A stretch of 27,706 nucleotides of DNA, from contig CAZOKO010000027.1 in the NCBI GenBank assembly GCA_964580455.1, forward strand, positions 1-27,706, in the 5' to 3' direction. A model generated the notes under the pieces. That model did no database searches, was not told where the DNA came from, and was given only the letters and a program-made list of their open reading frames with translations. The position numbers and the translations under genes were made by a program. Below, piece after piece: positions 8,003 through 16,700 of this stretch (its first letter is position 1; the number at the start of each line of letters is the position of its first letter). Source of the stretch: CAZOKO01 sp964580455 (GTDB taxonomy: Bacteria; Desulfobacterota; WTBG01).

Positions 8003-8913
8003 TTAATAACCTCACTGGCATTTTTAATCAGATCACCTGAAATAATTATCCCAAGCTTCTTGGCAACTTTCAAATTTACTATAGTTCTTACCTTTGAGGG
8101 TTCCTGGATTAAAGGTGTTAATACGTTCCTCTCACGCAAAAGTTTTTGAGCAAGTTCTGCTGTCTGTTTTCCTATTTCATGAACATCCAGATGAAAAGAG
8201 AGAATTGCTCCGTTCTCAGCAAACCACTCGTTGAACCCAACCACGGGGATTTTTTTAATAAGCATTTTTTTAATAAGATACTTAATGATCTTTTCAGAAC
8301 CAACAGTCCTGTCAGGAATGACCCAGAGGATATCGATATTGAATTGTGGAGAATTCAGGATTTCTGGAATCTCTTTTTGTGAAGCGATTGGCAAGCTAAC
8401 GATCGACTGACCTAAACTAAAGGCTTTATCAGAAATGGTATCAATAGTTTTTTGATTCAGCCTCTGAGTATAAAATACCCCTATCCTTTTTCTATTGGGG
8501 AAACCTGATTTAATCATTTCAAGCTGAAAGGAAATCGGCAGATTCAGACTTACCCCATGACATAACACATTTTCATCTAATAACTTCTCTGGATTTAGTA
8601 CCATGGTAAAAACTTTTAGAACAGGACTGGAATGTTTGCCAACCAGATAGGTTGCTTCAGGCCCAACGGCTAGAATAAGATCACCATCACTTTTCAGCGC
8701 GCGCTCTAAAACGAATTTTCCTTCACTAACATCTTCATCGATAGAATATTCTCGGAACGTCCCTTGATGGAATTTACCTTTAAACCCTTCTATGGCTTTT
8801 TGATAGGGGATGATATCACTGCTTTTAATAATGATGACTTCTGAGGAAAAAGCGGCGGAGGGAAATATTGCAAGAATCAGGATAATGACTAAAGAAATCA
8901 GATTATGTTTCAT
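7999..8913 (-). CDS. Periplasmic binding protein, ABC-substrate-binding (PF04392-like)
   Basis: 304 aa. Signal peptide residues 1-23 (AAFSS). The mature part has the alternating two-lobe pattern of type 1 periplasmic binding proteins (ILAVGPEA, RKRIGVFYTQ, DILWVIPDRTVGS, IPVVGFNEWFAENGAILSF), most like the TrpX/PF04392 family. No ABC permease or ATPase is nearby; instead the stop codon overlaps the start of a histidine kinase. This suggests a sensory role, presenting a ligand to the kinase, rather than import, although a distant transporter cannot be excluded. It starts 22 nt after the oleD-like stop, so it may be read from the same transcript. No strong ribosome-binding site is seen before the ATG (only GAG at 2-3 nt). 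Confidence 0.8.
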   Translation of the reverse strand: MKHNLISLVIILILAIFPSAAFSSEVIIIKSSDIIPYQKAIEGFKGKFHQGTFREYSIDEDVSEGKFVLERALKSDGDLILAVGPEATYLVGKHSSPVLKVFTMVLNPEKLLDENVLCHGVSLNLPISFQLEMIKSGFPNRKRIGVFYTQRLNQKTIDTISDKAFSLGQSIVSLPIASQKEIPEILNSPQFNIDILWVIPDRTVGSEKIIKYLIKKMLIKKIPVVGFNEWFAENGAILSFHLDVHEIGKQTAELAQKLLRERNVLTPLIQEPSKVRTIVNLKVAKKLGIIISGDLIKNASEVIK

Positions 8914-8935
8914 AGCTCTACGCTGACCTAAACAT

Positions 8936-9922
8936 TTAAGTGGAGAAGCTTTGCTTGAGACGTCTTAAGCCCTCCTGGAGTGATATGCGGGGCTGATAAC
9001 CAAAATCTCTCTTAGCCGCGCTGATGTCAAACCAGTGAGTTGCAGAGAGTTGCAGTACCACAAAGCGAGTCATCAGGAGTTCTTCTTTGCAACTTAATAA
9101 TTTGTATGTAAATTCCATAAGAGCTGCAATTACATAGGCTACGGGGACAGGAATGCTACGTGATATGGGAGAAATATTGGCAGTTGTTAAGATCTTATTA
9201 ATGAAATCGTTCATAGGGAGTGGTTCCTTATTGGCAATGTAATAGGCATTTCCTGCACAGGCGGAACCGGGGGCGAGTTTTTCTGCAGCAAGCACGTGTG
9301 CCTCAGCAGCATTATCGATGTAAACAGGATTAACCTTATTGAAACGTTTGCCGACGAACCAAAATTTTCCTGCTCTGATCTGCTGGAGAAGACGGGGTAT
9401 CAAATGGTTGTCACCTGGTCCCCAAATCAGGTGCGGACGCAGGGCAACAGTGGCAAGGGTGTTGCTATTAGCAGCCAGAACCATTTTTTCAGCCATTGCC
9501 TTAGTCTCAGCATAGTGGCAAAGATATTTACCCGCATAGGACGAAGTTTCGTCAACCCCGTCCTCATCATTGCCATCAAAAGTTACGCAAGGCGAACTGG
9601 TATAGACCAGGCGGGATATTTTGTGGGTTTTGCATGCCTCAATGACGTTTTCCGTCCCCACTACGTTGGGTTGAAAATATTCATCATAAGGTCCCCACAC
9701 CCCGGCTTTTGCAGCTACATGAAATACTATGTCACAACCTTTAACGACCTTCAGTACGGCAGTGCGATCCGCTAAATCGCCGCGGTGCATTAAAACACCC
9801 AGTGCTTCAATTTCCGGATACGAGCTCCGGGAGAAACCGCGTACATTATAACCCTTAGCTAATAATTGCCTGGCAATCGTGCTGCCTAAAAAGCCCCCTG
9901 CACCGGTAATCAAAACCTGCAT
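8936..9922 (-). CDS. oleD: OleD-type NAD(P)-dependent 2-alkyl-3-oxoalkanoate reductase
   Basis: 328 aa, extended SDR/3-beta-HSD family. Rossmann motif GAGGFLG (7-13); catalytic SS (109-110), Tyr137 and Lys141 (YAETK). Segments FHVAAKAGVWG, YTSSPCVTF, PHLIWGPGDNHL and HWFDISAA match what I know of OleD from olefin-forming bacteria. OleD reduces the 2-alkyl-3-ketoacid made by OleA to the 2-alkyl-3-hydroxyacid. It starts 6 nt after the stop of the OleA-like gene, the expected partner, which strengthens the call over a sterol/NSDHL-type dehydrogenase. OleB and OleC, which complete the classical pathway to cis-olefin, are not next to it. Confidence 0.82.
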   Translation of the reverse strand: MQVLITGAGGFLGSTIARQLLAKGYNVRGFSRSSYPEIEALGVLMHRGDLADRTAVLKVVKGCDIVFHVAAKAGVWGPYDEYFQPNVVGTENVIEACKTHKISRLVYTSSPCVTFDGNDEDGVDETSSYAGKYLCHYAETKAMAEKMVLAANSNTLATVALRPHLIWGPGDNHLIPRLLQQIRAGKFWFVGKRFNKVNPVYIDNAAEAHVLAAEKLAPGSACAGNAYYIANKEPLPMNDFINKILTTANISPISRSIPVPVAYVIAALMEFTYKLLSCKEELLMTRFVVLQLSATHWFDISAAKRDFGYQPRISLQEGLRRLKQSFST

Positions 9923-9928
9923 ATTTAT

Positions 9929-10975
9929 TCACCATTTGAGCCCCAGCATCATGCAGCTCAGCCCACTTCCAATTCCGAGAAAACCCACCGAGTCACCAGG
10001 ATTAAGAAAGTTCTGTTCTTCCGCCAGTGCTGCTGTTGCGGGCAGGGATACCGAACCCATATTCCCTAAATATTGATAAGTGGGAAACTCTTTCTCTTCC
10101 GGAATTCCTATTGCCTTGAGTATGGAGACTCTGTTGGATTCAGCAACCTGGTGAGAGATAATTTTATCGACATCCTCACGTTTCCATCCCATCTCTTCTA
10201 AAAAACATTCCCATGTGCGCTTGCCTAAATCAACCCCGTTTTTCAATACGGCAACCGCATCGGTGGTTGAGAACTCTTTGTAGAGTCGTGAACCTGTTTT
10301 TTCGTGACCCCAAAGACAGAGATTATGATGTTCCGGGGCTGACAGAAGCACACCTCCCAAAAGTTTCCGCTGTCTTTGTGAATTACTGAAAGAACCATCG
10401 GTAAGTAAAATTGCTGCTGAGCCGGAACCAGCTGTTATCGCCGCAATATGTTTGATAAAGAATGACATGTTCGGGTTTTCCAGCATTTGTTCAATTGCAT
10501 CGTTTACAGGCTCCCCGGCTGTTTCAGAAGCCACAACCAAACCGGCACGTATTTGACCCAGTTCAATGCGATTGGCAATATCTACCATGCCATTTATCAT
10601 GCCAAGGCAGGCATTACTTATGTCATGGACTGCGGTATTCGGGCTGACCCCGAGTTCGGCAGCTATGCGACAGGCGGTGGCTGGTTCAAAAGTTTCTCGA
10701 TATACGCCCGCATAAATCACTGCTCCTATATCTTTTGCAGAGAGCGAAGCTTTATCCAACGCCTTCCTGGCAGCAGCAATAGCACCATCCGCAAGTTTAA
10801 AACCCTCATGCCACCAGCGACGTTCTTTTATCCCGGTTAAGGTCTCCACCTGCCCTTCAGGGATAAACAACTTCTTGTACAATGGAGCCAGACGTGCTTC
10901 CAGCTCTGCGGTAGCCACAACCTTTGGTGGCAGCTCATAACCGATAGCATCTATGTAAACTCTAGAATATCTCAT
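9929..10975 (-). CDS. oleA: OleA-type thiolase-fold acyl-condensing enzyme
   Basis: 348 aa from the ATG at 10975, preferred because AGGAAG lies 8 nt upstream; the longer GTG start at 10981 would have only 2 nt of spacing. Catalytic triad Cys123 (SNACLG), His275 (SHQVAES) and Asn305 (GNMGS). Glu97 (ETFEPATA) is 26 residues before the Cys, the same offset as the special Glu117/Cys143 pair I recall for Xanthomonas OleA, and His to Asn is also 30 residues as there. The NACLGMINGM and LGIGSGLSCMM stretches favour OleA over FabH. OleA joins two fatty acyl thioesters head-to-head by non-decarboxylative Claisen condensation. Here the likely acyl donor is the neighbouring Pfa synthase (inference). Confidence 0.85.
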   Translation of the reverse strand: MRYSRVYIDAIGYELPPKVVATAELEARLAPLYKKLFIPEGQVETLTGIKERRWWHEGFKLADGAIAAARKALDKASLSAKDIGAVIYAGVYRETFEPATACRIAAELGVSPNTAVHDISNACLGMINGMVDIANRIELGQIRAGLVVASETAGEPVNDAIEQMLENPNMSFFIKHIAAITAGSGSAAILLTDGSFSNSQRQRKLLGGVLLSAPEHHNLCLWGHEKTGSRLYKEFSTTDAVAVLKNGVDLGKRTWECFLEEMGWKREDVDKIISHQVAESNRVSILKAIGIPEEKEFPTYQYLGNMGSVSLPATAALAEEQNFLNPGDSVGFLGIGSGLSCMMLGLKW

Positions 10976-11019
10976 CGTCACATCTTCCTTTCGATAAAAT
11001 TAGAAGATTTCTTCACGCG

Positions 11020-11448
11020 TTATTTTCGAAGTTCCCCAGAGAGAATAAACGCCAGAAGAAGAAGGAACACAGGAACTAATAATAACGGCCATGGTATGGA
11101 TGCACCTGTTGCGTTTGCAAGTGTCGCAGCGATGTATGTAGCAGGCAGGAGCGTCGTAAGACCTATAAGCGTGATCGCCCACCTGGCCCACGCATCACCC
11201 CGTTGAAACGGAACAAACAAGAGAATACCCATGGCTATTCCGGGCACTAAGGCGGCAAGACCTGTTCCCTTTAAGAAACTTAAGAGCATAATCTGGGATC
11301 GCGCATTTAAGTCACTCCAGCCAACATCAAGCACTTCCAGGTGGTAAGGCATAAGCTCCTTAGAGAAAAGATATGCCAGACCACCGATTGTAAATATAAA
11401 CACAGATATGAGATTACAGGCAAAAGCGATTTTAAGTTTTGTACTCAT
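11020..11448 (-). CDS. Small four-helix integral membrane protein, unknown function
   Basis: 142 aa with four predicted membrane helices at about 6-28, 52-80, 84-109 and 115-138, and a short polar loop after helix 1 (EVLDVGWSDLNARSQ). I do not recognise a named family with confidence; length and layout are like small DUF membrane proteins of the DUF4345 type. It is the first gene after a sigma-70-like promoter and ends 44 nt before the oleA-like start, so it is probably co-transcribed with oleA-oleD. A role as a membrane anchor or lipid-handling partner is possible but unsupported. Confidence 0.7.
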   Translation of the reverse strand: MSTKLKIAFACNLISVFIFTIGGLAYLFSKELMPYHLEVLDVGWSDLNARSQIMLLSFLKGTGLAALVPGIAMGILLFVPFQRGDAWARWAITLIGLTTLLPATYIAATLANATGASIPWPLLLVPVFLLLLAFILSGELRK

Positions 11449-11503
11449 AATTTCTCATTGCATGTTAAATGCACATATAGAGCGTTATAGTTCTAGCAAA
11501 ATA

Positions 11504-11532
11504 AATATAAATAAGATTTAAGAAATTTTCAA
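11504..11532 (-). promoter_or_regulatory. Sigma-70-type promoter for the ole-like operon
   Basis: On the minus strand TTGAAA (11532-11527), a 17-nt spacer and TATATT (11509-11504) each match consensus at five of six positions. The predicted start of transcription is near 11497, about 49 nt before the ATG of the small membrane protein. The surroundings are very A/T-rich, so a chance match cannot be excluded. Confidence 0.5.
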
Positions 11533-11554
11533 TTAAAAACTGTTTTGCTTCTGG

Positions 11555-11574
11555 ATTCCCGCTTGTGCGGAAAT
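11555..11574. repeat. REP-like palindrome / possible terminator after pfaE
   Basis: The arms ATTCCCGC and GCGGAAAT flank a TTGT loop and form an 8-bp stem with one mismatch. The wider string (GGATTCCCGCTTGTGCGGAA) is of the dispersed 'GATTCCCGC...GCGGGAATGAC' type seen between genes in many Gram-negative genomes. It lies 29 nt past the phosphopantetheinyl transferase stop, with a T5 run another 15 nt on, so it could end the pfa transcript. Confidence 0.45.
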
Positions 11575-11603
11575 GACAGTTTGTTTTGAATTTTGAGCAG
11601 ATA

Positions 11604-12347
11604 CTAAAGAAAGTTAAAATCACAACAATAATATTTAACATCATGTCTGGTTTTATAATTTGTTTGAACTGCTATAGCAAGCGAGAAATTATCAGCAGGC
11701 ATTACGAAATAAAATTTCCAATTTTCAGGTATTTGGATTTTTTTAGTATGTATTCTTATATCCGTCGGTTCAAAAGTAAAAAAGAAATCATTTGGGGAAA
11801 TCGTCTCAAACAAATCGTTAGCTTTTAAAAAGGCTTCTTTTAATGTCCATATCTGAAAAAGGTTCTTTAATCTTTCCGCAGGTGGCACATCTGAGAGATA
11901 TGCAATTTCTTCAGGAGCTAAATAATGATTAAGATGCTTCTGTTCGAGTGGAATTACATATTCTATGTCAATGCCGACAGAATTCTTTAACGTAACAGCA
12001 CAGGCAAAACCGAAATTAGAATGTGACAGGTTGAATTGTAAATCTATTGGATTACTTTCACTTCTTAGTACTGGTTTACCGTTTGCATTATACTGGATTT
12101 TTATATCATCGTGAGAAACATTAAGGTATTGAGATAACACTTTTTTTAAAAAAATCCTGCCCAGCAGATATTCGCGCCGTTTTTGTGGAATTTTATAGCG
12201 ATTATATCTGTGTAGCTCATCAGAATTCAGGAATGACAATTTATCCTGCATCGTGCTGTTATTAAGCTCCAAAGCAGTATGGGCAAACCAAACATGTGTT
12301 TCCCTGTCATCAAGATGCATTTCTTTGAAATTATTAACGTATATCAT
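11604..12347 (-). CDS. pfaE: Sfp-type 4'-phosphopantetheinyl transferase (PfaE)
   Basis: 247 aa. Family signatures: GKP (90-92), FNLSHS (105-110), GIDIE (125-129; Mg-binding Asp127 and Glu129) and WTLKEAFLKA (167-176; Lys170, Glu171, Lys175). The enzyme moves phosphopantetheine from CoA to the serine of each ACP and is required for Pfa synthases to work. The size fits the two-lobed Sfp/HetI subgroup. The ATG at 12347 lies inside the end of pfaD (14-nt overlap), so translation is probably coupled; a second Met at codon 10 (12320) is a possible alternative start because no good ribosome-binding site precedes the first. The natural target is the ACP array of the adjacent PfaA. Confidence 0.93.
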   Translation of the reverse strand: MIYVNNFKEMHLDDRETHVWFAHTALELNNSTMQDKLSFLNSDELHRYNRYKIPQKRREYLLGRIFLKKVLSQYLNVSHDDIKIQYNANGKPVLRSESNPIDLQFNLSHSNFGFACAVTLKNSVGIDIEYVIPLEQKHLNHYLAPEEIAYLSDVPPAERLKNLFQIWTLKEAFLKANDLFETISPNDFFFTFEPTDIRIHTKKIQIPENWKFYFVMPADNFSLAIAVQTNYKTRHDVKYYCCDFNFL

Positions 12348-13776
12348 TTGCCGGGACGTAGCGTGTTTGATGTGGAGGTATTTTTATGCCCTTAAGTTTT
12401 GCGTTTTGAATGCGGTATAAAAATGCAGCTCCTCTCATGATATGCTCGGAAATATCCACTGCTTTTCTATTATCCGGATTTTCCAGATAAGTGCCCCGTA
12501 CCCAGTCATTGAACGCTCCCATTGCCGGACCGCACCAGATTTGATAATCAATTTCTCGCCCCTTTTCTCCGCGGTTTGCCCAGTGGGAAGACAAACCCAG
12601 ATACCAGCGAAAAATCAGTGCCATTTTTCTTTTTGGATTACTTTCTGCTTTTTCGATTTGTTCGGGGTCTCTTTCCGTAAAGAAGGTTTTGGTCTCCTGC
12701 CAGATTGATTCAAGATCATTTTTGAAAATCTGTTTTTCCAGCTTGCCCCTTTCATCAACAGGGATATCATCAATGGAATCGCAGATGTTGTACAGATCAT
12801 AGAGCTTTTGTGCCCTGAGCGGAAACATCGTTCCGCGCTTAAGCACTTGCATCCTTACCCCCATCTCAAACATATCTGACGCAGGAGCCATTATCACATC
12901 AGCCATATCAGCCTGTGCAAGCAGTTTTCTGACATGTGGAGAGACCCCGGATTCTACACACTGGTTTACAGAGCCTGTTACGATATAGGCAGCGCCCATC
13001 ATAAATGCAGCCAGAGCAGCTTCGGGAGTACCAATCCCGCCGGCAGCACCGATGCGGATTTCATGTTCGTAGTTGTATTTTGACTGTATTTCATCTCTCA
13101 GTGATATGATAGACGGTAAAAGGCATACCAGGGGTCGATTGTCTGTATGACCACCAGAATCGGCTTCTATTGTGACATCATCCGCCATGGGTACATTCTC
13201 TGCAAGCTTTGCCTGCTGTGGAGTGATTTTACCCTGCTCAAGTAATAGATTGAGGATGGCAGCAGGTGGAGGTTGCAGGAACTTGGATGCCACTTCTCTT
13301 CGTGAAATTTTAGCAATAACTTTATTCTCAATAAGGGTTTCTCTATTTGCGCCAGTGCTTAGCCCTGCCACGCGGTAATATACTACGTGGGGAGTGAGAT
13401 CTAGAAACGCTGATGCCTCAATGGTTCTGACATTATGTTTTAAATATAAATCCACAACATCCCGCTCAATAGCTTCTTCATTAGGGCTATGGATTAAGTT
13501 AAAGGCATAAGGTCCCTCTGGCAGAGCCTTTTGAATAGTTGAAATTGCAGATTCCACACGAGATGGCAATAAACCGCCGGCACCAAAGGAAGATAAAATC
13601 TTTTCTTTTCCCAGAGCAATCACAAATTGTTCAGAAGAGATGCCATTTGCCATTGAACCGGCATAATACGCATATTTTACATTGTGGAAACTGCGGAAAT
13701 TCTCGTCACCCAGTTGAGCTGGAGAGATAGCAGGAATTGTTGCAAGCAATTTCTCATCTATGGGTAGGTGTGCCAT
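12334..13776 (-). CDS. pfaD: PfaD trans-acting enoyl reductase (FMN, 2-nitropropane dioxygenase-like)
   Basis: 480 aa from the ATG at 13776. This start has GGAGG with 6-nt spacing and lies 1 nt after the pfaBC stop; an upstream in-frame TTG at 13800 would lie inside pfaBC and is less likely. TIM-barrel FMN features: SFGAGGLLPSRVESA, PHVVYYR, EADSGGHTDNRP, GAAGGIGTPEA and YIVTGSVNQ. C-terminal helices include a WCGPAMGAFNDW motif typical of PfaD and of the ER domains of algal PUFA synthases. It reduces enoyl-ACP intermediates on PfaA during selected cycles, so its activity helps to set the positions of double bonds. Length is somewhat below Shewanella PfaD (about 540 aa). Confidence 0.95.
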   Translation of the reverse strand: MAHLPIDEKLLATIPAISPAQLGDENFRSFHNVKYAYYAGSMANGISSEQFVIALGKEKILSSFGAGGLLPSRVESAISTIQKALPEGPYAFNLIHSPNEEAIERDVVDLYLKHNVRTIEASAFLDLTPHVVYYRVAGLSTGANRETLIENKVIAKISRREVASKFLQPPPAAILNLLLEQGKITPQQAKLAENVPMADDVTIEADSGGHTDNRPLVCLLPSIISLRDEIQSKYNYEHEIRIGAAGGIGTPEAALAAFMMGAAYIVTGSVNQCVESGVSPHVRKLLAQADMADVIMAPASDMFEMGVRMQVLKRGTMFPLRAQKLYDLYNICDSIDDIPVDERGKLEKQIFKNDLESIWQETKTFFTERDPEQIEKAESNPKRKMALIFRWYLGLSSHWANRGEKGREIDYQIWCGPAMGAFNDWVRGTYLENPDNRKAVDISEHIMRGAAFLYRIQNAKLKGIKIPPHQTRYVPANDIR

Positions 13777-13777
13777 G

Positions 13778-16700
13778 TCAGTCCTCCAGGGCAACGGCAA
13801 GGTCTGTTACTTCATAGATTCTCGCGTCACCTTTCCAAAGGTTTGCATCCCCAATAATAACTACCTTGCCAGGCTCATAATCTACACTTTTGATATGTAC
13901 CTCAAGATTCATTTCTTTATCATCGGAAAGAATTTGACCGCGGTATTTCCAGACTGTTTTATGATTGTCTAATTGTATAAAGCGAGGAGATTTAAGATCT
14001 TTGCCCAAATCCTCCTGAAGTGCATAAACCTGTACAGCCTGCAGTATAGCTTCAACACCCAGAGATCCTGGCATTACAGAATCCTGGTAGAAGTGACAGG
14101 CAAAGTACCAGTCGTAAGGCTTCACAAACTTTTTTGCATACACATAACCTTTACCATAACGTCCGCCGTCTTTTACAATTATTATCTTATGAAGTGCGTC
14201 GAGCTGTTCTGCAGCCAGATGATACGCGGATTTCCCAGGCCTTAACCGGTAGAATTTCTCTCTTGCATCGTCTGAGCTTAAATCTATATGTATCAATTTT
14301 GATTCGTCGATTTTTTCCTGTATATACCACGGCGGGAGTTTCTTCCCTCCGTCCATCCCTGCCTGGCTCAGAAGTGCCTGTTTTGAGAAGAATCCGAATG
14401 CGGCACCACCTTGATAGAACACTTTTCCTTCGCAGGTCATCTCAAATGAGAACTTCTGGATGACAGTACCTCCCATGGCTACACTGGAAAGCAGGATAAC
14501 TTTATTTGTTATGGTCTTTCCGCGAGGATCAATATATTTAATCAGCTCACCATCACCATCAAGGTTACGCAGGTAAAGATCGATATCGGGAAACTGTAAT
14601 GTACTGCCAAGATAGGCAGCAAAAAACCCGCAGGGCTGCAAAGCTATTTCCATTAAAATAGCATACGGCATTACCGGTGATGAGTTTTGTGTAAAATACC
14701 AGGCATCAGAAGGGACATCATATTCAGTAGTCATGCCTGGATTACCTGTAAAAGTGTAGCATGTACCGTCTGTGTGCATAATCCTTGAAATCAGCTGCAG
14801 GTCAGTATTGGGGATTCTGGAGGTTGTACGCTTATTATAAACAGCAAATTCTTCTCCAAAACATTCTGTAAGGGAACCTAAAGAAAACTCCTGAATTTTC
14901 TGGTTGCTCAAAAGAACCGGCTTATTTGATTCCGGGAATTCATTGTTAAGGTTATGTCCCAGTTTTACAGCAGGGTCTTTTTCATTAAGCTGCATACCCA
15001 GATTCTGAAAGAGGACAAGTAAGACCCCGTCCTTGATGATTTCAACATTTACAATAATATGGGGTTGGGGCAGAAACCCTATTTCTTTTACCTCCATACT
15101 GTAGATCAATTTTGAATGACAGGGGGAGACTTCTTTTCGGACTCGCACGTTTTGCTTTAAACCCGGAATCGCCTGAAAGGTTGCATCCTTTGTCATTCTC
15201 TGGAGACCCAGGTAGAGCATGTAGAACTGCATCAATTGTGCACTCCCTTCAGCCTGAAGTGAACCTGCCAGCACCTGATCATCTTTAAAATGACATGGGA
15301 AGTACCAGTGGTCTGGATGAAGATCCTTTTCTGCAATGACCTTCCCCAGTCCCCAGGCTCCACCCCTCAGATCAACAGAGGTTACCCTGTCAATCATCAA
15401 GATATCTCCTTTGGGAAGACGAAGCGATGGGTTTCTTCCCTCAGGGTGAAAACTTTCATCTCCAAAGCATGCGGCAAGGTTTCCATCAGAAAGATGATCA
15501 ATATCTTCACGTGAAAAACTTGTCTTGGGACAGTCTATCGGTGTAACAAAATATCCTTTTTTTGCGTTCTTTTTTTCTTCAATCTCATTTTGTTTGTAGA
15601 TTACGCCTCCTCCTTTAGCCAGTTCGTCCTGTGTAAAAAATCCGGCGCACCCACCATCCATTATTAAGAACAGTCTATCACCAACGTAGCACTTGTAGCT
15701 GAAAAAGAAAAGCAGTGTATCCCCACTTTTTGAAAATGAATTTATGGATATATCATAGCGAAGCGTTTCTCCCTCGCAGGGAACTTCGCCAAGGAACGTA
15801 AGAGTACAATCCAGCAGACGGTAAGCACGTATGCCTTTGTTTGAGAAATCGATGCCGAGATAACTGATAAGCAAGAGATCGCACTGGCCTGATTCAATAG
15901 CTACTGACCAGGGAATACGTTTATCTGTGGTGTACCATGCGTTATGCGGAATGTCATATTCAGTCTGCATAAAAGAGGGTTTAAACCGGTTCCTTTTTGC
16001 AAGAAGCTTTGTAACCCTGCTCACCAGCAGATAGGGGGGTAGTGGTAACCTCACACGCACAGGATAGGTATCAATAATCTCGTATTCCTTGCCGAATACA
16101 TTAGCGATTTTGCCATCAGCAAATTCTAATAAATCCTCCTCATCCCATATAACTTTTTTAATCTCTTCTTTTTCCTTTTTCACGTCTTCCTCATCTGCAG
16201 ATATTAATGAAAGTCTGGTTTTGAAATTTTCTCTGTTTTCTTCAGTTATGATCGAGTCATTAATTCGCTCTCCCCCTAATGTGACGGTTTTTATAAATGA
16301 TTTCACTTTTACATCCGGGTGTTTGTCTTTACCATAGAGAGGTGACAGGTCTACGGGGATACGATGGCTCACCAGCTTTGCCATTAAGCAGATTAAACTG
16401 TTGAGATCAGATTTGCCTTTTCTATTGGTAGCAACCGACAAATGTGGTTTCTCTTTAAGGATAGTTTCAATCCACCGCATACAGTTTGCACCGGCTCCTA
16501 CTTCAATGAAAACCCTGGCCCCATCATTGTACACGCTGTTAATTAATCTGTTAAAGTCCACGGATTCACAGCAAACCCTGGCTGAGTTGTGTGCAATTGT
16601 CTCTCTCTCAAGAGACATGGGTTTGCAATCGAGGCAGGAGTAGAAATCAATCCCCTGTATCTGGTTGACAGGCAAACTGTGCATCTTCACCAGCCCGTCA

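Noticed and set aside
9296..9775. Plus-strand 159-codon ORF
   Set aside because: It lies wholly antisense inside the well-supported oleD-like gene, with no family features.
9929..10975. Calling the condensing enzyme FabH (fatty-acid initiation)
   Set aside because: The Glu97-to-Cys123 offset, the NACLGMINGM context and the adjacent OleD favour OleA; FabH remains the fallback if phylogeny disagrees.
10976..10981. GTG start for the OleA-like gene
   Set aside because: AGGAAG lies only 2 nt before it; ATG 10975 is 8 nt away, the expected distance.
13777..13800. TTG start for pfaD, adding 8 residues
   Set aside because: It would overlap pfaBC and has no ribosome-binding site, whereas ATG 13776 has GGAGG at ideal spacing.
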